64,000 nucleotides of DNA from IMCC45349 sp047219225 (GCF_047219225.1 NZ_CP178208.1:3348001-3412000); one strand, 5' to 3'; counted from the stretch's first letter, positions 25,554 to 34,961 are shown. The notes: generated from the letters alone by a model not told the origin. Numbers and translations are program-made.

Positions 25554-26780
25554 ATGGCAAAAGTCCTTCCTTTTAAAGCAATTAGACCAACTAGAGATAA
25601 AGTTAGTCTAGTAGCCTCACGTTCTTATCAAACTTATACTCAAGCTGAACGTGAAGCACGAATGGACTATAATCCTTTTGCTTTTTTACATATAGTAAAT
25701 CCTGGATATAAATACGATTTAGAAATTACAGGAAAGGAACGTTATAACCTTGTAAGAAATCGGTATTTAGAATTTAAAGAAGATAAAATATTTGTTCAAG
25801 ATAAAACACCTTGTTACTATGTCTACAAAATAATTAACAGGCATAAACAAGTCTTCTCAGGTTTTATTGCGGCTACTAGTGCTAATGATTATGAAAATAA
25901 TATCATTAGGAAACACGAAGATACTTTACAATTTAGAGAAGAAACCTTCAAAGAATATTTAAAAACAGTTGGTTTTAATGCCGAACCTGTTTTATTGACG
26001 TATCCAGATAATGACAACTTAGCCAATATTATTAAAGCTAAGCAACAAGAAAGAGCTGAATTCGAATTTACTACCACTTATAGAGACACACACTATTTAT
26101 GGCTAATAGATGATGAACAAAGTATTTTTGAAATTAAAAATGAATTTGGTAAAATTAATACCATTTATATAGCAGATGGACACCATCGTTCTGCATCATC
26201 ATGCTTACTTTCAAAAGAGTATAATGATAATAATGAATTAAAAAGGCATAATTATTTTATGAGTTATTTAATTCCTGAATCTGAACTAAAAATTTACGAT
26301 TTTAACAGACTAGTAAAAGATTTAAATGGTTTATCAAAAGAAGAGTTTTTAATAAAATTAGACACCTATTTCAGAATAGAAAACAGAGGCACCCAAGCAT
26401 ATAAACCTAGTAAAAAGCACCATTTTAGCATGTATATTGATGGTGAATTTTATTCATTATATCTAAGAAAGAATAATTTTCATATCAATAATGCTCTAGA
26501 CGCTCTTGACACACATATATTATATAAAACAATTCTAGAACCACTCTTAGGTATTAAAGATTTACGTAACGACTCAAAAATAGAATATTCACATAGTAAA
26601 TCTGGTGTTACTACCATGAAATCAAAAGTAGATAGTGGCGATTTTGCAGTTGGTTTTGGTTTAGTACCAATAACTATTAATGAAATGAAAGCCATAGCAG
26701 ATGAAGGCTTAACTATGCCTCCAAAAAGCACTTATATTTTGCCAAAATTAAGAAGTGGTGTAACCATATATGAGTTATAA
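25554..26780 (+). CDS. DUF1015 family protein
   Basis: 408 aa. Family features: KVLPFKAIRPTRDKV at the N terminus, YNPFAFLHIVNPG, the central DGHHRSASS motif with paired histidines, and IEYSHSKSG near the end. DUF1015 proteins are uncharacterised; they often sit beside serine/3-phosphoglycerate dehydrogenase genes, which is not the case here. Its last 11 bases overlap the PLP-binding YggS gene, implying translational coupling. Confidence 0.88.
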   Translation: MAKVLPFKAIRPTRDKVSLVASRSYQTYTQAEREARMDYNPFAFLHIVNPGYKYDLEITGKERYNLVRNRYLEFKEDKIFVQDKTPCYYVYKIINRHKQVFSGFIAATSANDYENNIIRKHEDTLQFREETFKEYLKTVGFNAEPVLLTYPDNDNLANIIKAKQQERAEFEFTTTYRDTHYLWLIDDEQSIFEIKNEFGKINTIYIADGHHRSASSCLLSKEYNDNNELKRHNYFMSYLIPESELKIYDFNRLVKDLNGLSKEEFLIKLDTYFRIENRGTQAYKPSKKHHFSMYIDGEFYSLYLRKNNFHINNALDALDTHILYKTILEPLLGIKDLRNDSKIEYSHSKSGVTTMKSKVDSGDFAVGFGLVPITINEMKAIADEGLTMPPKSTYILPKLRSGVTIYEL

Positions 26781-27453
26781 AATGATTATAAAACAAAATC
26801 TTAAACATATAAAATCTCAACTTCCAAAAGATGTTACACTAGTAGCTGTTTCAAAAACTAAACCTATTAGTGATATCATGGAAGCGTACGATGCTGGTCA
26901 ACTAGTTTTTGGAGAAAACAAAATTCAAGAAATGGTTGAAAAGCATGAACAAATGCCTAAAGATATTGAGTGGCATATGATTGGTCATGTACAACGTAAT
27001 AAAGTGAAATACATGGCAAGTTTTGTGAGTTTAATTCACGGAGTAGATAACTTTAAACTACTTAAAGAAATAAACAAACAAGCCTTAAAACACGACAGAG
27101 TAATTAACTGCTTGTTACAAATAAAGATAGCTTCAGAAAATACTAAGTTTGGAATGACAGAAGCAACAGCTCTAGAAATTTTAAAATCAGAAGAGTTTAA
27201 AAATTTAAAAAACATAAAAATAACTGGAGTCATGGGAATGGCTTCATTCACAGATAATTTAGAACAAGTAGCATCCGAATTTAAAACCTTAAAAGCTGCA
27301 TTTAATAATTTAAAAACCATACAAGCCTTTAATTGTGATTTACAAACAATATCTATGGGAATGAGTGGTGATTATGAATTAGCGATAGAAAACGGAAGTA
27401 ATATGGTACGCATTGGAAGTAGCATCTTTGGAGCTAGAAATTATTCTATTTAA
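26770..27453 (+). CDS. YggS/PROSC family PLP-homeostasis protein
   Basis: 227-aa TIM-barrel PLP-binding protein (alanine racemase N-terminal domain only). The PLP lysine is Lys29 in VAVSKTKP; other motifs are FGENKIQEMVEK, WHMIGHVQRNK, SMGMSGDYELAI and VRIGSSIFG. Controls free PLP and amino-acid/keto-acid balance; not a racemase. The ATG at 26770 overlaps the DUF1015 gene; an ATG at 26782, directly after that gene's stop, is equally possible. Ends with tandem TAA TAA, after which the exonuclease gene begins in the same frame. Confidence 0.92.
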   Translation: MSYKMIIKQNLKHIKSQLPKDVTLVAVSKTKPISDIMEAYDAGQLVFGENKIQEMVEKHEQMPKDIEWHMIGHVQRNKVKYMASFVSLIHGVDNFKLLKEINKQALKHDRVINCLLQIKIASENTKFGMTEATALEILKSEEFKNLKNIKITGVMGMASFTDNLEQVASEFKTLKAAFNNLKTIQAFNCDLQTISMGMSGDYELAIENGSNMVRIGSSIFGARNYSI

Positions 27454-27465
27454 TAAAGACATCTT

Positions 27466-28827
27466 ATTTACGCAATACTAGACATAGAGACTACTGGAGG
27501 GAAGTACAATGAAGAAGGTATTACTGAAATAGCCATTTATAAATATGATGGTCATGAAGTAGTAGATCAATTTATTAGCTTAGTAAATCCCGAAAGAGAG
27601 ATTCAGCCATTTGTGGTTAACCTTACTGGGATAAATAGTAATATGTTGCGTAATGCTCCTAAATTTTATGAAGTTGCAAAACGTATTGTTGAAATAACTG
27701 ATGGTTGCATTTTGGTAGCGCATAATGCACAATTTGATTATCGCATATTAAAAACAGAATTTAGACGATTAGGATTTGATTTTGAACGCAAAACACTATG
27801 TACTGTTGAACTATCAAAAAATTTAATCCCTGGTCAAGCATCATATAGCTTAGGTAAACTAGCTCGAGCTTTAGGCATTCCTGTAAGCGATAGACATAGG
27901 GCTTCTGGAGATGCATTAGCCACAGTAAAACTTTTTAAGATGCTTCTCGACAAAGACCTTGATAAAACTATTATTCAAGAATCTATTCGTTTAGAGCCTA
28001 AGCATCAAATGGAGCCTAAACTACTAGATATAATAGATAAATTACCCTCTATAACTGGTGTTTATTATATGCATCGAGAGGATGGCAAAATCATCTATAT
28101 AGGCAAAAGCAAGAATATAAAAAAACGTGTTAACCAACACTTTACCAGTCAAAATCCAAAATCTAAGCGTATTCAATTACAAGTTGCAGCTGTAACTTAT
28201 GAAGATACAGGAAGTGAACTTGTAGCACTATTAAAAGAAAGCGAAGAAATTAAACGTAATAAGCCAAAGTTTAATCGCGCTTTAAGACGCACCATTTTTT
28301 CTCATGGACTATTTAGTTTTACTGACGAAAAAGGTTATATCAACTTAAAAGTAGCAAAGGTTAATGGCAAAGAAAAACCTATAACTACTTTTTCTAACTT
28401 AAAAAGCGCTAAGAGTTTTTTAGAAAAAAAGGTAGACGAACATAATCTATGTCAAAAACTAAGTGGCACATATAAAACAGAAAGCAATTGTTTTAACTAC
28501 ACCATAAAGCAATGCTTTGGCGCATGTATTAGTGAAGAACCCTTTAATATATATAACAACCGTAAGTTAGAACTCATAAACAAATATAGCTTTAACAACC
28601 ATAACATGGTAATTATAGATAGAGGAAGAACGGTTGATGAACGAAGTGCTATTCTTATTGAAGACGGTATTTTTAGAGGCTTTTGCTTTTATAATTTAAA
28701 CTACCAAATAAATAATATTGAAGTACTTAAAACATTAATTACTCCAATGAATCATAATAGAGACGCACAACATATTATACAAAGTTACTTACGTAGAAAT
28801 AAACGCTTAAAAGTCCTTAAACTCTAA
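27466..28827 (+). CDS. DEDDh exonuclease / GIY-YIG nuclease fusion, start codon ATT
   Basis: 453 aa. The exonuclease domain (DnaQ-like, about 1-165) has DIETTG with Asp6 and Glu8, AHNAQFDYR with Asp91 and HRASGD with His144/Asp149. The UvrC/Cho-like GIY-YIG domain begins at about 193 (GVYY, IYIG at 210-213, Arg221). From the first downstream GTG (27613) the exonuclease would lack motif I, so the true start must lie upstream. In this frame stops fill 27451-27456 and no ATG, GTG or TTG follows. ATT at 27466, giving M-Y-A-I-L-D-I-E-T-T-G, is the best start. Probably cuts and trims DNA in repair. Last in the DUF1015-YggS run. Confidence 0.88.
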   Translation: MYAILDIETTGGKYNEEGITEIAIYKYDGHEVVDQFISLVNPEREIQPFVVNLTGINSNMLRNAPKFYEVAKRIVEITDGCILVAHNAQFDYRILKTEFRRLGFDFERKTLCTVELSKNLIPGQASYSLGKLARALGIPVSDRHRASGDALATVKLFKMLLDKDLDKTIIQESIRLEPKHQMEPKLLDIIDKLPSITGVYYMHREDGKIIYIGKSKNIKKRVNQHFTSQNPKSKRIQLQVAAVTYEDTGSELVALLKESEEIKRNKPKFNRALRRTIFSHGLFSFTDEKGYINLKVAKVNGKEKPITTFSNLKSAKSFLEKKVDEHNLCQKLSGTYKTESNCFNYTIKQCFGACISEEPFNIYNNRKLELINKYSFNNHNMVIIDRGRTVDERSAILIEDGIFRGFCFYNLNYQINNIEVLKTLITPMNHNRDAQHIIQSYLRRNKRLKVLKL

Positions 28828-28833
28828 CTAAAA

Positions 28834-30804
28834 ATGAAACATTTTTTTTCTGCTCTAATTCTTTTTTTACTAAACCTCCACTTAACAACTGCTCAAAATA
28901 AATTTGAAACAACAAGCTTCCAAGTTACAAGTGGTGATTTGCTAACAAATGTTTATACTGCTGATTCAACAGCTAACGCATTAGTAATTTATGAAAAAGG
29001 TAATAGCTATATTGATGAAGAAACTTTTAATGTAGTAACAGAGATAAAACGTAAAATTAAAATATTAAAAAAAGAAGCTTTCAACCAAGGAACTATTGAA
29101 ATACTACTTTATAATAATGATTCAAAAAATAAAGAAAAAATAAAAAAAATTGTTGCTTATACACATAATATAAATAATAGCATTGGTACAAAACAAAGGT
29201 TAAATAAGGATGATATATTTACAGAAGTAATAAATAAAAATTATACACAGGTAAAATTCACACTACCAGACCTTAAAGAAGGCTCTGTAATTACTTATAG
29301 CTACACCTTAGTCTCCCCTTTTATTTTTAATTACCACAGTTGGAGTTTTCAAGATGATATACCTAAACTTTATAGCGAATATACTACTAGCATACCCGCA
29401 AACTATAAGTATCATATAAAACTTGTAGGTAATCAAAAACTATCTAAACATGATCAAATTTTAAAGAAAAACTGTATAAAAAGATTAAACGGAGCAACAG
29501 CAGATTGTACAGAAACAATTTATGTGATGGAAAATATTCCTGCACTAATTGAAGAGAGTTATATGACAACTGCAAGTAATTATTTATCTAGAATAGAATA
29601 CGAATTAGAGCATACAGAAAGGTTTGATGGACATGTTTCATATTACACAAAAACTTGGGAAAGTGTAGATAAAGAATTAAGAACAGATGAATCATTAGGA
29701 AAACAGTTGAAAAAAAGTGTAAATCCTGAAGATATTTTACCAAGTGAAATTATTAACGAAACAGATAAACTAGCTAAAGCCAAAGCAATTTATAATTTCG
29801 TTATAGATAACTATACTTGGAATAATAAAACCAGATTATTTCAAGATGTATCTGTTAAAAGATTAATTAAGGAAAAATCTGGAAATTCATCCGAATTAAA
29901 CATCTTATTATATAACCTATTAAACAAATCTGACATTAATGTAAATGCCGTTATACTTTCTACAAGACAAAGTGGCTTTTTAACTAAACTATATCCTGTC
30001 TTATCTGAATTTAATTACTTAATTGTAAAAACAGTAATTAATAACAAGACTTATTTATTAGATTCTACTAATCCTTATCAAGCCTTTGGAGAAATCCCGT
30101 TTAGATGTCTTAACAATGATGGTAGACAACTAGATTTAAAAAATGGCAGTAAATGGATAGACATACATGCATCTACTCCAACCGCTACAATGCACCAAGT
30201 ATCTTTAAATATTAACAACAATGTCTTAAATGGAAATATAAAATCAAGATATACGAGCTATAATGCCACTAATAAAAAAGAAAACTATTATTCAAATCCG
30301 GATAGCTATGTTAAAAACTTTGAAGACACTTATGTAGATATTATAGTTAACGAACATGATGTTTCCAGCAATGGAATACATGACATTTATTTTCAGGAAA
30401 CATATGACATTGAGTTTAATGATAATAACATTGTTGGAGATAAGATATATCTTGACCCTTTTATTTATAAGTTTTTCACTGAAAATCCTTTTAAACTACA
30501 ACAAAGAACGTATCCTATTGAATTTGGACATAAAAATTTTATGAGCTACACATTAAAACTTAACATTGGTGAAGACTATTCAGTTGTAGAGCTCCCAAAA
30601 AACCAAATAATAAAACTTCCTAATAACGCTGGTGACTTTTCATTCTCAGTAAGTCAAATTGGAAACGATATTAATGTTACGAGTAAAATTAACTTTAAAG
30701 AACCTGCTTATCCATCAGAATATTATCCTTACTTAAAGGAATTTATGTCAAAAATAGTAGAGGTATATTCAAACACAATAATTGTAATTGAAAAGAATAA
30801 ATAA
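28834..30804 (+). CDS. DUF3857 protein with degenerate transglutaminase-like domain
   Basis: 656 aa. Signal peptide 1-20 (ending LTTAQ), DUF3857 beta domain at about 50-270 (FTLPDLKEGSVITYSYTL is typical), then a transglutaminase-like domain at about 310-430 (AIYNFVIDNYTWNN). At the place of the catalytic cysteine (usually G-D/N-C) the sequence is EKSGNSSELN, and the region of the catalytic His reads FNYLIVKT, so the active site seems lost. The C-terminal third is beta-rich. Exported, non-enzymatic role likely; unknown. Starts six bases after the nuclease gene. Confidence 0.83.
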   Translation: MKHFFSALILFLLNLHLTTAQNKFETTSFQVTSGDLLTNVYTADSTANALVIYEKGNSYIDEETFNVVTEIKRKIKILKKEAFNQGTIEILLYNNDSKNKEKIKKIVAYTHNINNSIGTKQRLNKDDIFTEVINKNYTQVKFTLPDLKEGSVITYSYTLVSPFIFNYHSWSFQDDIPKLYSEYTTSIPANYKYHIKLVGNQKLSKHDQILKKNCIKRLNGATADCTETIYVMENIPALIEESYMTTASNYLSRIEYELEHTERFDGHVSYYTKTWESVDKELRTDESLGKQLKKSVNPEDILPSEIINETDKLAKAKAIYNFVIDNYTWNNKTRLFQDVSVKRLIKEKSGNSSELNILLYNLLNKSDINVNAVILSTRQSGFLTKLYPVLSEFNYLIVKTVINNKTYLLDSTNPYQAFGEIPFRCLNNDGRQLDLKNGSKWIDIHASTPTATMHQVSLNINNNVLNGNIKSRYTSYNATNKKENYYSNPDSYVKNFEDTYVDIIVNEHDVSSNGIHDIYFQETYDIEFNDNNIVGDKIYLDPFIYKFFTENPFKLQQRTYPIEFGHKNFMSYTLKLNIGEDYSVVELPKNQIIKLPNNAGDFSFSVSQIGNDINVTSKINFKEPAYPSEYYPYLKEFMSKIVEVYSNTIIVIEKNK

Positions 30805-30820
30805 AGATTTAGTATTTTTG
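30788..30820 (+). promoter_or_regulatory. Putative promoter of the ion-channel gene
   Basis: TTG (30788-30790), 22-base spacer, TATTTTTG (30813-30820): Bacteroidota-type elements at the very end of the DUF3857 gene. The ATG follows five bases later, so the transcript would be nearly leaderless. Confidence 0.35.
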
Positions 30821-30825
30821 AATTA

Positions 30826-31656
30826 ATGGCTAAAGACAATAAAAACTGGAGAGCTAAACTACACGAAATAATTTATGAAGCAGATACACCTGCTGGTAAA
30901 TTATTTGATTTAATAATACTTATTGTAATTCTTGCTAGTATAGTTTTAGTAATGCTAGAAAGTGTAGATAGTATTGGTACAAAGTATTTCGATTTTTTAA
31001 ACATTTCTGAGTGGATAATAACCATTTTATTTACCATTGAGTATCTAGCAAGAATAGTAAGTGTTAAAAAGCCTTCCAAGTATATTTTTAGTTTCTATGG
31101 CATCATAGATTTACTTTCAACGATTCCTAAATATTTATCGTTAATATTCTTAGGAACACACTCATTAGTTGCATTAAGAGCTTTACGTTTAATGCGTGTG
31201 TTTCGTATTTTAAAATTAACTCGCTTTATTGGAGAAAGTACAAGCTTTGTTAGAGCTCTTAAAAAAAGTAGAGCTAAAATTGTAGTGTTTTTATCGTTTG
31301 TATTAATACTTTGTATTATTCTTGGAACAGTAATGTATTTAATCGAAAGTGATAAAGACAGTGGTTTTACTAGTATTCCAAGAAGTGTCTATTGGGCAAT
31401 TGTAACATTAACCACTGTTGGCTATGGAGACATTGCTCCTATTACACCTTTGGGACAATTTATAGCCTCATTAATTATGATATTAGGTTATGGCATTATA
31501 GCTGTTCCCACAGGAATAGTTAGTTCTGAAATGACAAAAGTTGAACGTGATAAAATCCCAAACAATACTACTTCATGTACTAACTGTACAGAGGAATACC
31601 ATAGAGACGATGCTGAATTTTGTCATAAATGTGGTCATAAATTAAATGATGAATAA
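30826..31656 (+). CDS. Voltage-gated-type K+ channel with C-terminal zinc ribbon
   Basis: 276 aa. Six membrane segments: S1 around 28-46, S2 60-80, S3 88-110, S4 112-135 with regularly spaced arginines (ALRALRLMRVFRILKLTRF), S5 150-173, S6 210-233. Pore loop with selectivity filter TTVGYGD (196-202). After S6 the cytosolic tail is short and ends with two CXXC pairs (Cys251/254 and Cys266/269), a zinc-ribbon. The last 11 bases overlap miaA. Inner membrane; K+ selectivity follows from the filter, gating is inferred from S4. Confidence 0.9.
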   Translation: MAKDNKNWRAKLHEIIYEADTPAGKLFDLIILIVILASIVLVMLESVDSIGTKYFDFLNISEWIITILFTIEYLARIVSVKKPSKYIFSFYGIIDLLSTIPKYLSLIFLGTHSLVALRALRLMRVFRILKLTRFIGESTSFVRALKKSRAKIVVFLSFVLILCIILGTVMYLIESDKDSGFTSIPRSVYWAIVTLTTVGYGDIAPITPLGQFIASLIMILGYGIIAVPTGIVSSEMTKVERDKIPNNTTSCTNCTEEYHRDDAEFCHKCGHKLNDE

Positions 31657-32554
31657 ATATCTAATCTCCATTGTAGGACCTACAGCTATTGGGAAAACTG
31701 CGCTTAGCATTAAATTAGCTCAATATTTTAATACTGAAATAATTTCGGCTGATTCAAGACAATTTTTTAAAGAAATGCAAATAGGAACTGCTGCTCCTAC
31801 TCCAACTGAATTAGCAGCTGCTAATCACCATTTTATTCATCATAAGTCAATTAAGGACAATTACAATGTTGGTGCTTTTGAAAAAGACGCCATAGAAACG
31901 TTAGATTCTTTATTTAAGAAGCATAATGTTGTAATTATGGTTGGTGGTTCTGGGCTCTATGTTGATGCTGTAACAAAAGGATTAGACAATTTTCCAAAAG
32001 TAGATGCATCTATTAGAGACTCTCTTAATAAACAATTAGAAACTAAGGGTTTAATCCACCTGCAAGAACAATTAAAGGAATTAGATATAGATTCTTATAA
32101 CAGCATTGCCATAGATAATCCACATCGTATAATTCGGGCTTTAGAGATTTGTATTGGTAGTGGTAAACCATATTCGTCATTTTTAAACAAAGAAAAAAGC
32201 AAACGCAAATTTAATACTATAAGCATTGGACTTACTGCTGATAGAGCATTAATCTATAACAGAATAAATAGGCGTGTTGATATTATGATGGAAGAAGGTT
32301 TACTTAATGAAGTAACACAATTAAAAGAGTATCATCATTTAAATGCTTTAAATACCGTTGGCTACAAAGAGATATTTAATTATTTAGATGGTAAGTGGAC
32401 ATTAGATTTTGCTATATCAGAAATTAAAAAGAATTCTAGACGTTTTGCTAAAAGACAATTAACGTGGTTTAAAAAAAACAAAGACACACATTGGTTTGAA
32501 TACGATATTAATATAGAATCAATCACGAGTACAATAACATCTATTATTAAATAA
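31646..32554 (+). CDS. miaA: tRNA dimethylallyltransferase
   Basis: Adds the isopentenyl group to A37 of tRNAs reading UNN codons. 302 aa. P-loop GPTAIGKT (11-18), SADSRQFFKEMQIGTAAP, GGSGLYVDAVTKG, and the C-terminal YKEIFNYLDGKWTLDFAISEIKKNSRRFAKRQLTWFK. The ATGATG start (31646 or 31649) lies inside the end of the channel gene. Confidence 0.96.
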   Translation: MMNKYLISIVGPTAIGKTALSIKLAQYFNTEIISADSRQFFKEMQIGTAAPTPTELAAANHHFIHHKSIKDNYNVGAFEKDAIETLDSLFKKHNVVIMVGGSGLYVDAVTKGLDNFPKVDASIRDSLNKQLETKGLIHLQEQLKELDIDSYNSIAIDNPHRIIRALEICIGSGKPYSSFLNKEKSKRKFNTISIGLTADRALIYNRINRRVDIMMEEGLLNEVTQLKEYHHLNALNTVGYKEIFNYLDGKWTLDFAISEIKKNSRRFAKRQLTWFKKNKDTHWFEYDINIESITSTITSIIK

Positions 32555-32555
32555 A

Positions 32556-32579
32556 AAAGCCAACATTTCTGTTGGCTTT
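32556..32579. terminator. Bidirectional intrinsic terminator
   Basis: Stem AAAGCCAACA and TGTTGGCTTT with loop TTTC, between converging miaA and the response regulator; poly-T is strongest on the minus strand. Confidence 0.85.
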
Positions 32580-32600
32580 ATAATTAACTACTTATAAAAT

Positions 32601-33311
32601 TTATGCTTTTTGATTAATGACTAATCTGAAGCCTTCTCCATGAATATTTAATATTTCAACATTCTCATCTACTTTTAAATACTTACGTAATTTAGCAATA
32701 TAAACATCCATACTTCTTGATGTAAAATAGTTATCATCTCTCCATATTTTAGTTAAAGCTAATTCACGAGGCATTAAATCGTTTTCATGTAATGCTAACA
32801 AACGTAATAATTCATTTTCTTTTGGTGATAATTTTTCTGGTTCACCACCTTTATATCTTAAAAATCTTAGCTTAGAGTTTAAATGAAAATCTCCAATCTC
32901 AAATTCAAATTGCTTACTATCTGCTACACTATCTGTAGCTTTACGTTGGATAATAGCTTTAATCTTCATTAATAAAACTTCACTATCAAAAGGCTTATTT
33001 AAATAATCATCTGCTCCAACCTTATAACCCTTTAAAACATCTTCTTTCATAGCTTTAGCAGTTAAGAAAATGATTGGAATATCAGTATTCTTTTCTCTAA
33101 TTTCTTTAGCTAATGTAAAACCATCTTTATAAGGCATCATAACATCTAGTATACATAAATCGAAATCATCTTTTTTGAATTTTTCGAATCCTTCCATCCC
33201 ATTTTTAGCATGAACAACATCATAATCGTTCATATTTAAATAATCTTTTAAAACGGTTCCAAAATTTGGATCGTCTTCTACTAGTAATATTTTTTTGTTT
33301 TCTCCTTCCAT
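32601..33311 (-). CDS. OmpR/PhoB-family response regulator (RprY-like)
   Basis: 236 aa. Receiver domain 1-125 with acidic pocket EDD (12-14), phospho-acceptor Asp56 (LDVMMPYKDGF) and Lys in LTAK; winged-helix DNA-binding domain 140-235 (LSPKENELLRLLALHENDL, SRSMDVYIAKLRKYLK, EGFRLV). Seven bases downstream of its histidine kinase. The arrangement and sequence resemble RprXY of Bacteroidota, an assignment I hold with moderate confidence. Targets unknown; probable autoregulation through the repeats before the kinase gene. Confidence 0.92.
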   Translation of the reverse strand: MEGENKKILLVEDDPNFGTVLKDYLNMNDYDVVHAKNGMEGFEKFKKDDFDLCILDVMMPYKDGFTLAKEIREKNTDIPIIFLTAKAMKEDVLKGYKVGADDYLNKPFDSEVLLMKIKAIIQRKATDSVADSKQFEFEIGDFHLNSKLRFLRYKGGEPEKLSPKENELLRLLALHENDLMPRELALTKIWRDDNYFTSRSMDVYIAKLRKYLKVDENVEILNIHGEGFRLVINQKA

Positions 33312-33318
33312 GATTATA

Positions 33319-34884
33319 CTATGATATTAATGGTAGCTTAATAATAAAGGTACTACCTTTTCCTTTTTCACTTTCTACAGTTACATGACCTTGATGGTCG
33401 TCTACAATTCTTTTTACATATGCTAAACCTAATCCATGGCCTTTCACATTATGTACATCACCAGTGTGCTCTCTATAGAACTTTTCGAACACCTTTTTTT
33501 GAACGGCTTTTGACATACCGTTTCCTTGATCTTTTATTTTTAATAAGATATTATTACCAGCATTTTCGGTAAATACATCTATTTTAGGTTCTTTGTTAGA
33601 ATACTTTACAGCATTATCCAAAATATTAACAATAACATTAGTGAAATGAGTTTCGTTTGCTAATACAGACGACTTTGTTGCATCCAAATGCGTGTTAATA
33701 TACCCCCTTCTATCTTCAACAATTAGTTCAATATGAGTTACTGCATCTTCTATTAAGTCGTGTAGTTTAACTCTATCCTTACTTATGTTAAGTTCGTTTT
33801 TCTCTAGTTTAGATATTCTTAAAACATTCTCTACTTGAGCATGCATTCGCTTATTTTCATCCTTAATCATTTTAAGGTACCTTTTTACCTTATCTTCATC
33901 ACTGATAATCTTTGGATTTTTTATAGCATCTAACGCTAAATTTATTGTTGCAATTGGTGTTTTAAATTCATGCGTCATATTATTAATAAAATCAGTCTTA
34001 ATTTCTGAAATTTGACGTTGTTTTATTAATTGATATAATGCACTTGCGTAGGCTATAATTATAATTAACGTAAACACAACAGATAACATTGTCATACCTA
34101 TAATAGATGATAAAATGAATTTTTTGCGCTCCGGAAAATTTATATATAACCTATATTCACTTTCGTCATTTCTATCCAAAAATATTGGAACTCCAATTGT
34201 AGGGTTTAACTCTTGTTCAAAATTATCTGACTGTACTTTTGTTGCTAAATCTTTATGGTAAACCGCAAATTCAAAATCAATATCTATTTCATCTTCTCTA
34301 AGTTTCTTCTTTAAAAAACGCTCCAACATCCTTTTACTTACACGCTTTCGTATTGGTGTGTTTTTTATTTCTTCACGATATTGCTCTTCAAAAGCTGCTC
34401 TTTGCAACTTATCCATACTAAAGACTTTTTCTAAATTACTCTTACGATTATTAAAGTCATTGTCCAGTCCATTATTATCAAAAATTTGAGTAGTAGTTTT
34501 ACCAGTAAACTTGCTAAAATTTAAACTATCTAAACTAATGTCAATGAGCGATGGCACTTTAAAATTCTCTTCTAAAATACCAGTGTTATAAATTATTATC
34601 TGATTTGTATTATCATCTTGCTTATATACTGTAATACTTCTAAAATCTGTAGAATCGGGATCTTTACTTTTAGCTAAAAGTTCATCAAGCTCCCTTACAT
34701 ATTTTTTATACTCAATATCTGCAACTTGATTGGATGTGTACGTTAAAGCTCTTTTTACATTGGCAGTAAATCGTTCTTCTTCATTAGCTACAGTTTTATT
34801 AATAAAATAAGCTTGAACAAAAATGATACCAATGAGCGAAAGGCTCATTAACACAACTAACAAAACGAATAATCTTTTATTCAT
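33319..34884 (-). CDS. Sensor histidine kinase (RprX-like)
   Basis: 521 aa. TM1 at about 7-29, a 225-residue periplasmic sensor without a recognised fold, TM2 at about 258-285, then HisKA with phospho-acceptor His305 (NNMTHEFKTPI) and HATPase_c with N box (NILDNAVKYS), G1 (KDQGNGM), F box (FEKFYRE) and G2 (KGHGLGLAYVK). No HAMP or PAS domain seen. Co-transcribed with the response regulator. Its promoter region (34885-34961) carries repeated TTAACATT elements. Confidence 0.93.
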   Translation of the reverse strand: MNKRLFVLLVVLMSLSLIGIIFVQAYFINKTVANEEERFTANVKRALTYTSNQVADIEYKKYVRELDELLAKSKDPDSTDFRSITVYKQDDNTNQIIIYNTGILEENFKVPSLIDISLDSLNFSKFTGKTTTQIFDNNGLDNDFNNRKSNLEKVFSMDKLQRAAFEEQYREEIKNTPIRKRVSKRMLERFLKKKLREDEIDIDFEFAVYHKDLATKVQSDNFEQELNPTIGVPIFLDRNDESEYRLYINFPERKKFILSSIIGMTMLSVVFTLIIIIAYASALYQLIKQRQISEIKTDFINNMTHEFKTPIATINLALDAIKNPKIISDEDKVKRYLKMIKDENKRMHAQVENVLRISKLEKNELNISKDRVKLHDLIEDAVTHIELIVEDRRGYINTHLDATKSSVLANETHFTNVIVNILDNAVKYSNKEPKIDVFTENAGNNILLKIKDQGNGMSKAVQKKVFEKFYREHTGDVHNVKGHGLGLAYVKRIVDDHQGHVTVESEKGKGSTFIIKLPLIS

Positions 34885-34893
34885 TATCCAAAA

Positions 34894-34953
34894 TTAACAT
34901 TTTAACATTTAGGAGAAATAGCATTTAACCTTACATTAACAAAAATGTTAAAA
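34894..34953 (-). promoter_or_regulatory. TTAACATT repeat cluster before the two-component operon
   Basis: TTAACATT occurs twice in direct repeat with 8-base period (34894 and 34902), and inverted as AATGTTAA at 34944-34951, with related TTAACCTT and CATTAAC between. Arms TTTTAACATTT (34900-34910) and AAATGTTAAAA (34943-34953) are exact complements. Candidate binding sites for the OmpR-type regulator. Confidence 0.45.
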
Positions 34954-34961
34954 TTTATAAT

